From: Sthenelais limicola
Taxonomy: Eukaryota > Annelida > Polychaeta > Phyllodocida > Sigalionidae
Assembly: GCA_942159475.1 (NCBI GenBank)
Contig: OW804098.1
Span: forward strand, 113,959,916-114,023,915
Direction: 5' to 3'
Length of the DNA stretch: 64,000 nt
Positions 40,471 to 52,800 of the stretch are shown one piece after another. Every line of letters begins with the position of its first letter. Within the stretch, counting starts at the first letter, position 1. The notes beneath the pieces are model-generated. The model ran no database searches. It was not told the origin of the DNA and worked only from the letters and a program-made list of their open reading frames with translations. Both the position numbers and the translations under genes were made by a program.

Positions 40471-42489
40471 TTATGCCACTTGATATTTGTTATCCCACTT
40501 TATGATAAAAATATTTTAGTGCGAATTTGGTTTTCTTTTAGCTTTTAGATATCTTATGAAGATTCAAAACCCAAAACAAAGCTTTATGTTTGTTTGTTTG
40601 TTTAACTTTTATTCATTGAAAGATGCTTCAGCCGGTCTCCTCAGTATAGATTTGGAGATTTAAATGCCATGCTGAATTACAAATTTTTTAATACAAGGTA
40701 ATAGGTATATGTATAAATAATTGTCTATGCTAGGGGCATATAACAAATAGTGAATGAAACTCAGTACTAGTAACTGTATATTCATAATTGTATTATTATA
40801 AATATTCAATTACTAGCACCTAATTCAATTCTCTCTATATGACTATGATATGAGGCTGCTAAAGTTGGTCCATCATACCAACCACTAAAAAGGTATAATA
40901 AAAAGAGATGTCTCTGTATGGGACTATGCATTATACCTGAATTACTCTGGTTCCATTTGGGTTGGGCCTTCTAATACATAATCTAAGAGATTTGACTGAA
41001 TATAACTACTACGAAACATCACATTTGTAATATAATTTAGTCAATACAAATGAAGACTTGCACAATTCTACTCTGGCCTGTGCAGAGTGACATGCATCTG
41101 AGTTAGAATCACTCCTGCCATTACTACCCCATCCCCTCTCCTCCTCCTCCTCTCTACCACTTCCATGCAAGGCACATGAAGCTAGCAAGCACTGGGTTTG
41201 TGTCTTATTTTATTCACTCTTGCATATCCATAGCCACTCGAGATCGAGAATTGATAATAGACAAGACACTTATAATTATCTCCAAAATACCACTGTAAAA
41301 ACGTAGAATTGCATGGATATATTGTTACACTGTCTTGGATTTGGGTACACGTATTGTTGGTACGAGAAGCGTTAAGCACCCCTTAAAGATGAAAACGTTT
41401 CGCCAAATTTATTGTGAATGATATACTTTGGAAAATGGCAATTCTGCACTTGTTACTCATTTACCTTTAAGACATCACATATACGAATGTACCTAAAATG
41501 TCAATTCCCATAGCGATGTTCATCTACCCCTACACCACCTTCATACTAAACAGTCAATCAAGGTGCAGGTTATTAGCCCTTGTTCCATTACCTAACCATT
41601 TACACTATCTTGGTATTATATCTATTATTATATTTCATCTATATCCATACCTGTACCAGGAATAAAGCACTATTTAAAATCTACTTTACACGGTGTGTAC
41701 CTTTGTTACAAAATAAGCATCAATTTAAAGAAATAAACTCAAATCCTCTCCACTTCATGAAAGTCTACCCTTTGTGAAAGCATAACTTATTTTTGAGAAA
41801 AAGAACTAAAGCTGTGGAAAGGACTTAAATTGATTTATCATACGCGCATTCCAAATACAAACTCTGGGTTTATAATTTATTCCATTAAAAAGCTATTGAA
41901 ATCTAGAATCAAATCCTAAAATCTAAATGTCTGCAGGTGACTTATGGCGCTGCCATAAGGTCGCCTGCAGGCCTTGTCAAGCAAAACACAACCCTAGTTT
42001 CTGTGGCGAAGTTTAACTGGGTCCCCTGCTCTGCAGTCGCCGAGACCATAATTTTAAAAGCTTTGATTATTTCCATTGATATGACAAATACAGAGAGATG
42101 GAAATAATCTTACCAAACTAACCAGCCAAGCAGTTACTGTACACCAATTCTTGCGCGGATACTCCCCTAGATCAGTTACTACTGTGCTGTTCAGGGGGTG
42201 CCTTCAGCTTTTTATAATCACACATGAATGACACGCACAATCTGACTGGTTTGTGATGTTGCAATATTAGCGTAGTGATGCCTTGCATGTTTAGGAAGTT
42301 TTCAGATAATTTGTTAAGTAATACACTACCAGTGAGGTAAATATAACAAATAAATAGATAAATCAGTATGTAATGAATACCTAATGACACTCTGTACAGT
42401 CTGTAATTGATCTTGCTGTGTTGTCGGGTGATTTAACTCTCCATCTTGATTGATTACAAACCTCTGCTGTGCCATTGGGTATAAATACA
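40471..42489. other. Intergenic; B-family tail and a hairpin
   Basis: 41300-41490 is a degraded right half of MITE B (TTGTTACTCATTTACCTTTA). 41931-41970 is a strong hairpin, CTGCAGGTGACTTATGGC and complement. No gene recognised. Confidence 0.5.
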
Positions 42490-42729
42490 TATGGGTCAGA
42501 GTTTTAAAGATTGTACAATTGTCCTTCACCAATCCTCTCAAATAACCCACATTTAAGATGAAAATCAGGTTAAAAATACATTTCAACATAACCAGACAGA
42601 CTTATTGAATGAATACAATACAGAATACACTCAGATATACTCAGTATTTATCATTTTTCACTCTAATTTAGCAGAATTTGAGAGATGTAGAAATGTAGAT
42701 TTTGCATTTTCTGAAAATCTGACCCACAT
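42490..42729 (+). repeat. MITE family A, complete
   Basis: TATGGGTCAGAGTTTTAAAG to GCATTTTCTGAAAATCTGAC and CCACAT. Confidence 0.8.
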
Positions 42730-43499
42730 TTACATAGTATATTAACCTCATGTGTTTAGCACTCCCCAGAGGAATGCTATAATGTAGGTTACTGGGACAT
42801 TACTTGGTAACTCGCTGTTAATTGGCTGTTAAAGCCAAAACACAATATAGGAATTCAATTTTTTTTTTTGCAAATAACAGAAACACTATAGTCTTAGGAG
42901 TAATTGTGTAGCATATTATAGTAATCATATCATTATTTACCAACAAAACCATAAGAAAAGAAGTCACTTTCCCTCTTACAAGGAGGCAGACATATTGGTG
43001 AACAACAGCGCCACTGGTGGTAATTTACAATAATTGATGACGTCACTGACCCATACCCTCTGATTAGTCCACCTACTCGGGACTATATGTAAACAAACAT
43101 TCAACTCACAGCTGCTTATTCTGAAGCATTGGTATATATATACATAATTATGTGTTGTATCATCAATGAGAAGATTTGGATATTCATACTATTATAAACA
43201 AATAATAAATACACCTTATTCACCCAAGAGACCTCTGATTTTAGTTTGCAAATCTCCCCATGTTATGCCGAAAGTGAACGCCATAAATGGCGTCGGCAGC
43301 GGCAATGTTTTGACACATTCACTGATCTCCCCTGTCTCACCCTTACCCCACTTAGCTTTAGCGCCTTCCCCTCTATTTATTTATTGCATATTCAGACTCA
43401 AAGGCAACCCGTTGTACAATGCTCATCATTTGTTTACACAAAACAGTGGCTCAAATCAAATGAAAAATGGTATGTCCACTAAGGCATAGCAGGGGCAAG

Positions 43500-43700
43500 G
43501 GCTGGGCCTCGTTTTGAGTTGTGGGCATCATACGTCATCAGAGGTCACATGACTTACAGTAATGGCGGCATCCATACAAGTTGTCTGCTACAATTAATTC
43601 CAAGTAAAATAGCTCCCTACGGATTTAATAGATGAGTATTACATAAAATACATATGTGAGATTGTTGGATACGATTTTCCCGCCTAGAAAATGTATACAT
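43500..43700 (+). promoter_or_regulatory. Candidate promoter of the CARD-NACHT gene
   Basis: A cluster of recognisable sites: CRE-like TACGTCA, E-box GTCACATGAC, TAATGGCGGCA (YY1-like) and TTTCCCGCC (E2F-like), 100-340 bp before the first coding exon. A perfect TGACGTCA lies at about 43038. Function is inferred from motifs only. Confidence 0.35.
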
Positions 43701-43803
43701 GGCATCCTATGAAGTTTCGGCTTTAATGCATGTTGGGCCAAATTCCAAATTTGTATCATTTGCTATAAACACATTATATTCAATAAATACCATTATATTC
43801 CAG

Positions 43804-43842
43804 GACTGTAACAAGGGTGTATTTCTCCCACACGTCAACATG
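43804..43842 (+). CDS. CARD-NACHT exon 1 (start codon is the last codon)
   Basis: Acceptor TATATTCCAG, donor ATG|GTGAGT. The exon ends GTCAACATG; spliced to exon 2 it gives AACATGG, a good initiation context, and codon 2 is Glu. Phase 0 fits. Bases 43804-43839 would be 5' UTR, although that frame is open as well. Confidence 0.55.
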
Positions 43843-46800
43843 GTGAGTGATAGTTGATCTTAATCTTGTAGTCAAAAGTTCAGTATCTGGGCTTTGGAAA
43901 GTGATAGACGTTGGTGATATAGTTTTTAACTTGCTTCTATCAGTATACTGGTGCATGTGAGTCAGATCTCATGAAATTGTACAATTTGACTACACCAATC
44001 CTCTCAAATAACCCGAATTTAAGACAAAAATGAGGTTCAAAATACAGTTTAACAGCAGAATATATATTTTAAAACATCACACTTCCAAATATACTAAGAT
44101 ATACCTAGTGCTCATCATTTTTCAGGCGAATTTAGCAGGATTGTGTAGAGCTGCCAATTTTGCATTTTCTGACAGTCCGACCCATATCCAGTAAAGAACT
44201 TTGGGGACCCATTAAGCATTAGTTGGGGAAAACCCAAGGCAGAACCCCTTTTTTCCAAAATCATAAACACCCTGACGTAAAAATATCCTGAACTATTTAA
44301 TGCTTTTAGGCTCATTTTTGCAGGATCACATTCAATAATGCTGGTGCATCCCCCCTAAGGACCCGCAAAGTCTACTAACCAACTGCTTTATGCTATTACA
44401 ATCCCCATGCCTTGTAGATGCTAGTGTAGTTAGACACAGCAGTGGGTGGAAGACCATGGTTATTCTTCATTGATTTGTTGCCCGTGAGCCCATAATCTTA
44501 ATCTTCTCATGCTAATGAATCTTTTTGTTTATTATAGCCAGTGTACTTTGTGCCAGTCTACCAATATTCCAATTGTCATTTGCAAGGTTGTTTGATGTTT
44601 CCTGTATAAAAATCTAACTAAATTTTAAAAAAAATGCTCAGGTGAATGAAGCCACATGATTATGCGCAATCAGTGCACTAGCAGGCTCAGAATGTTATTG
44701 TTGCTATCCCCATTATCTTTTTATGGGACACCCAAATTTTTTGCTGGTTTTTAAACTACTCTCTAACTTGTCTGTGGCAGTCCATTTTTGGGTTGGAACT
44801 GGATGACAGGGCGATATTATGCACATTCTGTCACATGGTCAAAGCAGGCAGCCAGAGTTATCCCCTACTGCTCTTACTGAATATTTTGGTTTTCAACCTC
44901 TGCACCCCTGTGCACCTGCAGTACTGCTAATTCTCATAGGCACTGGCCTACTTCAGTAGCGGCAACCACAAAATGTGCAGTTTTTTAGTGACAGAATCTT
45001 GACTGGGTGGCACAGACTCCCCATTAAGCCCACAGACAGTGCCCGATCTGGGTTGGAGCTGTTGTGGCTGAATTCCCCTGGGCTTGAACACACAACCTCC
45101 CAATCTGGAATCTTGCAGCCTATCACCAACACCACAGAGATTAGTCAAATGGAAGTTATTAAACTTTATCTAACGTGATTATGTCCCTAAGACCATTCTA
45201 GGCAGTGCCTAATTTCTCTGCTACACCTAAGATCTGAGGCAGTTATTTACAAGGCTCACTCACCTGACTCCTAGATGGTTGGTTTCCTCTGACCGACCAG
45301 CTGCACTATTTTTGCAAATAGTTACTGTCCCATCCTGGTTCGCCAATGAATATTACCTGGTCTATCTTTGAGTTAATTATTTTGGAAGCTGGGCAAGAAA
45401 ATGAATTCAAAGCAACAAGTTGTTTTGTTTTGGTTCAGAGCAAAAGAAGAGGCGGAATCAATTTGTTTGAGGCTATTTATAGATCCAAGTACAAACTGAT
45501 CCAACAATTAATTGTCCCTGATTGGATCCTCTCAGCTGACCACTGGTCACTGAGAGCACAGTAGGGGTCTTATCAGGAACAGTAAAACATACATAATAAA
45601 TATGAATGAGGCAGATAACCTTAACTAATAGGGGACTTGCATAGCCGCCAATTTGAATCTTCATTCCCATGGAATTATGGGACTAATGGTACAGTCTAAA
45701 ATCTATAAAAAACATTCCATGTTCAGCATGGAATATTTATCAATGTTCTAATATCTATATCCATGTGTTATACATGTTTCCATAATGTCCCCATCTTTCC
45801 CATCATGCATTTGGTTTTTATAGATCATTTATACAAGCTGAGATATTGGTGAAAAAATTCTTGCAATTTTCAATCAAAATCTTGCCAAATATTTGCATGT
45901 CAGATTTCAACTGAATCCATCCCGGCATGCACTGCAGTAGGCATGCGCAGTGAGACATGCAAATCCCCTATTATTCACTGCCCAATGGGTGAGTAGCAAA
46001 CATCACTTCTGACTGATATGTCTGACTGATCGACATTTCCCTCCATCCCCTTAACTAGGGTCCCTCCTCAGACACCCTCCCCTCCCCCCTTTTTTTTATT
46101 CAACATTTTTATACAGCAAGACATGATTATTTGTCAGGACCAAAGCTCAAGGGATTTACCATGCTATTCTACTTGGCCCTGTGTCTAGGGTGGAGTGAGT
46201 GAGTGAGATTGGTTGCTTTACGCCCTTATCAACACTTTGAACTATTATATCAAGGGCGGGAGACCTGAGAGGGAGGCAGTTTATGATCATACCCAGGAAA
46301 TAGAGATAGAGAAGAAGGGAGAGAGAGACAGAGGAAAGAGACAGAAAGGCATTTTAAGGTCTTACCCAGGACCGGTGTCTAGGGTGGTCTATCTAGGTGC
46401 ATGACTATATAGTGTAACTAAAAATAGGAGCTAATAACACCGAAATGATAGAATCTATCAACATACATACATACATACATACTCCAGTTGTGGAAGTTGT
46501 GCTTTGAGTGTTGTTTGGTTGTGTGGTTGTGTGCTCTTGTGTGTAGTGTGTTTTGTGGGTCAGAATGTTTTGTGAGTTCACTTGGCCCAGTGTGTTATAT
46601 ATAATAGCCCTAGGTGTTTTTTTAGTGCAGACTTTTTAGTGAAGCTGTTTGGGTTTTCTATATTTTTTAGATTGTCTGGGAGGCAGTTCCAAAGCTTGGC
46701 TGTTTGGTAACCTGGGGATTTTTTGAGGGCTTCAGTTTTGGGTCTGGGTAAGGGAAAGTTAAATGGTAAGGTGTATGTTACACATTGGGTTAACCAGAGC

Positions 46801-49800
46801 TTATCTAATGGGAACCTAACCGGGAAGCAGTGACGCCACAAATGAGTCTTGACCTTGACCGTCACCAGCTTAGCATGCCACTGAAGCTTCCAAATTAAAA
46901 TACATTTTTAACTAAAGACTCTACACTACATTTTTTACTTTCGCATGACCTCTAAACCCATAGTTTCAGAGGACTAGCACATCCTATCCAAATATTTTAC
47001 ATTGGATTGGGCCGCATCAATGAGATGAATCTACTTGATTGCAGGAGGAAAGCACTTTACTTAAACACCTTGATAACGTGGAAGTCAAGTTGATGAACCA
47101 TATTATGGATGTCAACAGCAGCCTCCTCGCCAACCTGAGGGGAAAAATCAGACTTGATATAAACACCATTGATAAGATAGAAGTAGGTTATATTTCTCTA
47201 CATAGCATGGCCTTTAAGCATATGGGTCAGATTTTCAGAAAATGTACAATTCAACTTCGCCAATCTTCTCAAATAACCCAAATTTCAGACGAAAATAAAG
47301 TTTAAAATACAGTTCAACCTAACCAAACAGATTGCTAGAATCAATGCAATGCCGAATATCCTTCACACTTATCAAATTTCAGAATTAAATTGTTAAATGT
47401 GTACAGCTGCCAAATGTATATTTTCTGAAAATCTGACCCATATGTAGTAAATCTAAAAATAGAATTAAAATAGGAATAGGAATTCAACATAAACAAAATG
47501 TTAAAAAAAGAATCATTATTGATTCTAACAAAACCAAACCTTGAAACTAGTATAAGATTAATGACTGACATTGTGTGGCTGCAGGTGCACAGTTTGGTGT
47601 ATAATCTCGAAGTGAAGCCAATTCATTATACATCAATCAGTGCACAAGGAGGCCTGAAATGGAGGTTATTAATCTTTTCAGTCTCTACCTTAGGTGGTTA
47701 TAGCTCCAAGATTTTCAAGTCAGCGATTGAAGTTAGTCTGAACATTAGATGAGACCAATGCTATATGGTTCATAGTGAACCATAGTAACCATAATAATAC
47801 GCAATGTGTCTATGTGTCAAAAGAGCAAAAAGCTATAATACCAGGTACCTGTTGCTCCCATACTCATGTACTTTCTATATATCATTTGTATAGTTGCCAG
47901 TAAACACACCTGATGAGAAGGTGTGCTTACTGCTGGATTGGGTCAGACCTAACGCGGTGGAACGCTATCCTCCATTGGTAGACTCCCTGTATCGGGATGG
48001 TCAGTATAGAGCTGCTGACCTCCTCTCCAGTGCCTTAGGGGCATATGGTGGTACCTTCACCGACGGTAATAATCAAATTTCCATCATAAGCTATCATACA
48101 CATGAATGGATTTTATGAATGGATGAATGGATTTTATTTGACCACTATTTCTATCAATAAATAAATGTTTTTTTTACAACTAGATGATCAGCATCGAGTG
48201 CCTCACTTCCTGTTCGGTCCCTCAGGAGCATTTGGAGATGCTGTTACTTCCAGTGTAACACAGTCTAATGGTAAAAATCATATTTTAGCCTCCTACAACA
48301 CTACATTACTTATTTGACGATCATACCACTAGAGGAATTATTACATACATATGTGATTTCAGGGGTGCTAATCAGGGGTGCTATTTGAAAAGTCAAATTG
48401 TACCAAGCCGAATATCCACAAGATTGATGGAAAGTAATTGTGATAAGAGTGCTGAAAATCAAGTTCTCTTGTTCATTTAGTATGCAATAAATACCTAATA
48501 GCACTCTGTTTGGTATGTAATCAATCTCGATGTTGGGTCAATTGGACCATCTCAATCGATTACATACCTCCATCATGCCATTAGGTATAAGAACAAATTG
48601 AGAGATTGACCAAAATGTTGGTCTGAGTATGTCCTCAATGTGGAATTTACCCATTGATGTATATATTTGGAGCTTATAGTTGATACTTCAATCGCAATCT
48701 AAAAAATGCTGTGATCTATTCATGTTATATCTAATATGAGTAACAATATGATATATTAATACCATGAAGAAATATATATACTCTAATACTTATCCTAAAT
48801 GCACCTTGTAGATATGCCATGGGTGAAGGAGTTAGTGGCTGAGAATTTGCATTTCTCTCGAAACTTGCGGATCTTCAAGACAGATCTTGGTTATGATCAC
48901 TACAGGGACAACATAGTTGAAACATTCACAAAACTAAAATTGGTGGCAGGGAATCCTGCATCTCAGCAGATGTAAGTATTCTTTATAAAAAATAGTTTTG
49001 AAGGAATGTTTCATTCAACAAAGATATACCCCCTCACTAGCTGCAGACATCCATAATCCTAGCAGACAAGTAGGGTTCTGGACAATTTAAGCATGCCCAT
49101 TTTACAAATTTATTGTGCAAAGCAAAATTTGGTGTTTTTCACTTGTTACCATGGCTACCATTAAATGGTTACCATTAAATCCTAGCAGCACTTCAAAATT
49201 ATTTGATCAGTAGACTAGTAATATTTGTAGGGTTAAATAATTGTATAGTGCCTGCAGTTTCTATGTCATTAATCTGTGAAAATTGAAGCAAAAAAAACGA
49301 GGCAGATAAATAGGTATAAAGTACAGTAGAAAATCAACAAAAGGACAGTTTTTTAATGCTAGTTCTAAAATTTCTTCATTGTTGGTTGAGGAATAAGGGA
49401 GTTATAACACAAATTATAAGTTCACCTTTTTGTCAAAAACCAAGTGTTTTCTAATTTTACACACTTTGCCTTTGTCAGTCAGCGGAGGTTGCATGGGGGC
49501 CAGAGGATCTATGCTCTATTTTTTAATAGATCTACTCTTGTTTCCCGCGATATTAAAAGATTTATTTTGGCAGACTGGGTATTCATTTGAATCTGTGGAA
49601 ACGTGTTTTTCCTTAGTCAAAATAAAAATGTTGTTAGCCATCATATGTGACAGCCTCTGGGATTTTGAGTTTTGGGTCACATGGTCATTAGAAATTTCAG
49701 ACAATCACATTTAGCCAAATGGAGTTTCTTGAATTAAAGGTTTTTATCATGTATTCTGATACAAACATTTCCATTAGAATTTAACATAAATATGCATAGA

Positions 49801-52800
49801 AAAACAAATGTACATCCCAAACCTACACATTTAATTACAGCACAAGCTCCAGATATATAAACATGGAGGAGGCACTTGACTACAGCGGTGGCGCTAAGGT
49901 TGTTCTATTTCAAGCTGTTCCTGGGGCAGGCAAATCCTGCTCCATGCTCAACTCAGCAAATGTCTGGGGGAAGGCTAAAGTAGAGGGTACGGAGGTTCCT
50001 TATACAATTTTGAGGGATGTGAAAAGTCTAGTTTACATTAGACCTGAGGATTGTCAGCCTAAATTAGCTGAGACTGTCAGGGGAATCTTTGAGGAAAGAT
50101 GTGTGGCTCACAGCCAAGAGGCTTTCAATCATTTTCAAACCCACCCTGAGCAGACCGCCATGGTCTTTGACTCAGTAGATGAAATTTACCAAAACAAAGA
50201 TGTGATCCAAGACCTGCGAAGAGAAATGAGAGAGGGTAAGAGAGTTATAATTGCGGGAGTGAGAACAAATCACCCAGTGCTGCATGAACTGCATGGTAAC
50301 TGGAGACAAAGAACCATCGAAGTACAAGGATTTGACCAATTTGGTATACTACAATATGTTGACAAGTTCTGTACTTCTAGCTCTAATGACTTTAACAAAG
50401 AAGAATCTGAAAAAATCAAAATGGATTTTGAGTCCTCAATTGATAGCGACAGAAGGCTGTCCGGATTATTTACTATCCCGCTGGTTCTAGCTATGGTTTG
50501 CTTATTGATCAAGGCAGGTGAACTTGCCACTGCAAACCTCAGGGGTCTTACAAAGCTTAAGATTTATGAACTGGTAGAAAAGCTAATTTGTGAAAGAGAG
50601 AAGCTCACACCAACTCCGGACCAGTTTCTAAAATTTCATAAATTCTGTTTGTCACATATGTGTGAAGGAGGAGTATTTTTTGAAAATGATATGGTAAAGA
50701 AAGGCATTGAGAATCCTGCCAACATGCCATTTGTTATTCTAGGGAAAAAAGATCTATCAAACCCAGCCAGAGGCCGTAGAATCATATGGCCCCATATCTC
50801 CTTCATGGAGTATGGAGCTGCAAAATATCTGATGGAATGTGGAGATTCATACATGAACCAGGTTCTCAAATATCTATCTAGCAAACCAGAATTGAACAAT
50901 ATCTTTGTTTTTCTCCTCGAGATGGTTGACCCTGACACCAAAAAAATGATAGATATTGTTAATTGGGTCCTAGCCTTGCAGTCAACATTCACAGCACCCA
51001 GACATTGGTCATGGTCATGCCCTGGTAATATCATCAAAAAGGTTTTGACATTGATTTCTGGAAATCAAATTGATCACTTTTTTGAGGGGTCAACTGCAAC
51101 ACAAGGAAAACTATTGTCAAAGTCTTTAGTTCCCTGCCCCACATGTTGGACAAAGACAGGATTTGCTTCCACTACCCAGGGACAGACAGCAATAAACAAT
51201 GCACTGAACTGCTTGAGTCAGTTGTCAAGTTCTGAAGAAAGAAAAACGGTTTACCATGAAACAATCACCAAAATATTGCCATCAAAGTAAGTTACTTGAA
51301 ATTTATGCTAACTTAACATTAGTTGACCATTCCAGAAACTTCCAAGCAACATTTTCTAACAAATGTGATCCATTTTAGGAAAAATGGATTTTGAGATATT
51401 ATCATATTTGAATAGATTAGCTCAAGCCGATTCTAATGGTAGTAAACATCAAGGACATCTAAGTAGTGTTTCTATATCATAAGTTTGATATCTTTAGTTT
51501 TGGAAAAAAGAGTTATTGATATTTTTGGGTGGATAATTACTAATAAAGTACCTAAATGTACTCCATAAGATGACCATAGAAATGCATAGATATATTTAAT
51601 ACATTGCCCTGAAATTTCGTACATGTACTAGCAGCATTAAGTACCCCAAAGATTAGAATATTCCAGTAAAGATATCTCATATAAATCACTTTGAAAATAT
51701 CCATTTTGCCTCTTATGACTCGTTTTCCTGAAACACATCACAAATGATTTCAGAGCACATTCTAATTAAGTGTTGGTTTCCAGATTCAAATTTTAGGATT
51801 GAAAATTGATTTCATGACCAGCTCTCCAATAGTTTTATTTGAAGACATTGTTCTTACAGGTTTGGTGAAAATGGTATGATGTTCAAGGTTCCGAGCACTG
51901 AGAGGTCTGTTAGAATTACTGAAAAAACACCAGGCTGTATTAGTCTTCATGCAAACCGTCCCATTGACCTTGTGTCAGCTAATGTTTTCACAACAGTCTC
52001 CGCTAAAATGATATCATCGCTAGTTATTGAATCTGACCTGAGGGACAAGGTGTACACAAAGGAGGAGCACATAACAACAGCTGCAGAATGTCTCCAGGTG
52101 TTGGAGGAGGTCATAAGAAATGCCCCAGTACTTGATGAAGGAATGCTGGCCATATCTTCTCCTGTGCAGGCAACCAATGATGCTTTTATCCTCGCAGTAT
52201 TAGAATGTCACGAGCAACTGTCCAACCATGGAGTGACGCAGGTCAGTATAGGAGATAGCAAAGGTGGTCTTTTCAATTGCAAAAGCTGGAAGATTGCTGA
52301 ACTAACAAAACCTGCACATTTGATGAAGTCACCTGAACTGGCCGCCAAGATAAGGTAAGGCTATTATAGGTTTAGAGCTGTATCCTCAGCTAAGTTATAT
52401 AAAACATCAGCTAGACATCATGCCACTATCAATGTTGCAATTTCAAATTGTCATGGTTCAAGTTCATCGCTAGCTTTACATGAGTTTTGTTTTGCTTGAT
52501 TTGTTCCTTGTTGCTTGATAGGTTTGATGAAAATGGTATGATCTTTAAGGTCCCTGGTACTCAGAGATTGGTAAGAATAACTGAGAAAACACCAGGCTGC
52601 ATTAGTCTTCATGCAAACCGTGCCATTGACCTTGTGTCGGCCAAAGTTTTCACAACACTCTCTGACAAAATGATATCATCACTAGTTATTGAATCTGACC
52701 TGAGGGACAAGTGTTACAGCAATGAGGAGCACACAACAACAGTCACAGAATGGCTGCAAGTCATTGAAGAGATTGTTGGGAATTCTCTAACCCTAAATGG

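Noticed and set aside
43166..43489. Open frame of about 107 codons before the NLR gene
   Set aside because: Composition and lack of motif or splice support suggest chance; it lies in the presumed promoter flank.
47583..47752. Extra exon between CARD halves (after GTGGCTGCAG)
   Set aside because: Including it breaks the phase between exons 2 and 3 and would insert unrelated residues within the CARD; the direct join aligns well with CARD spacing.
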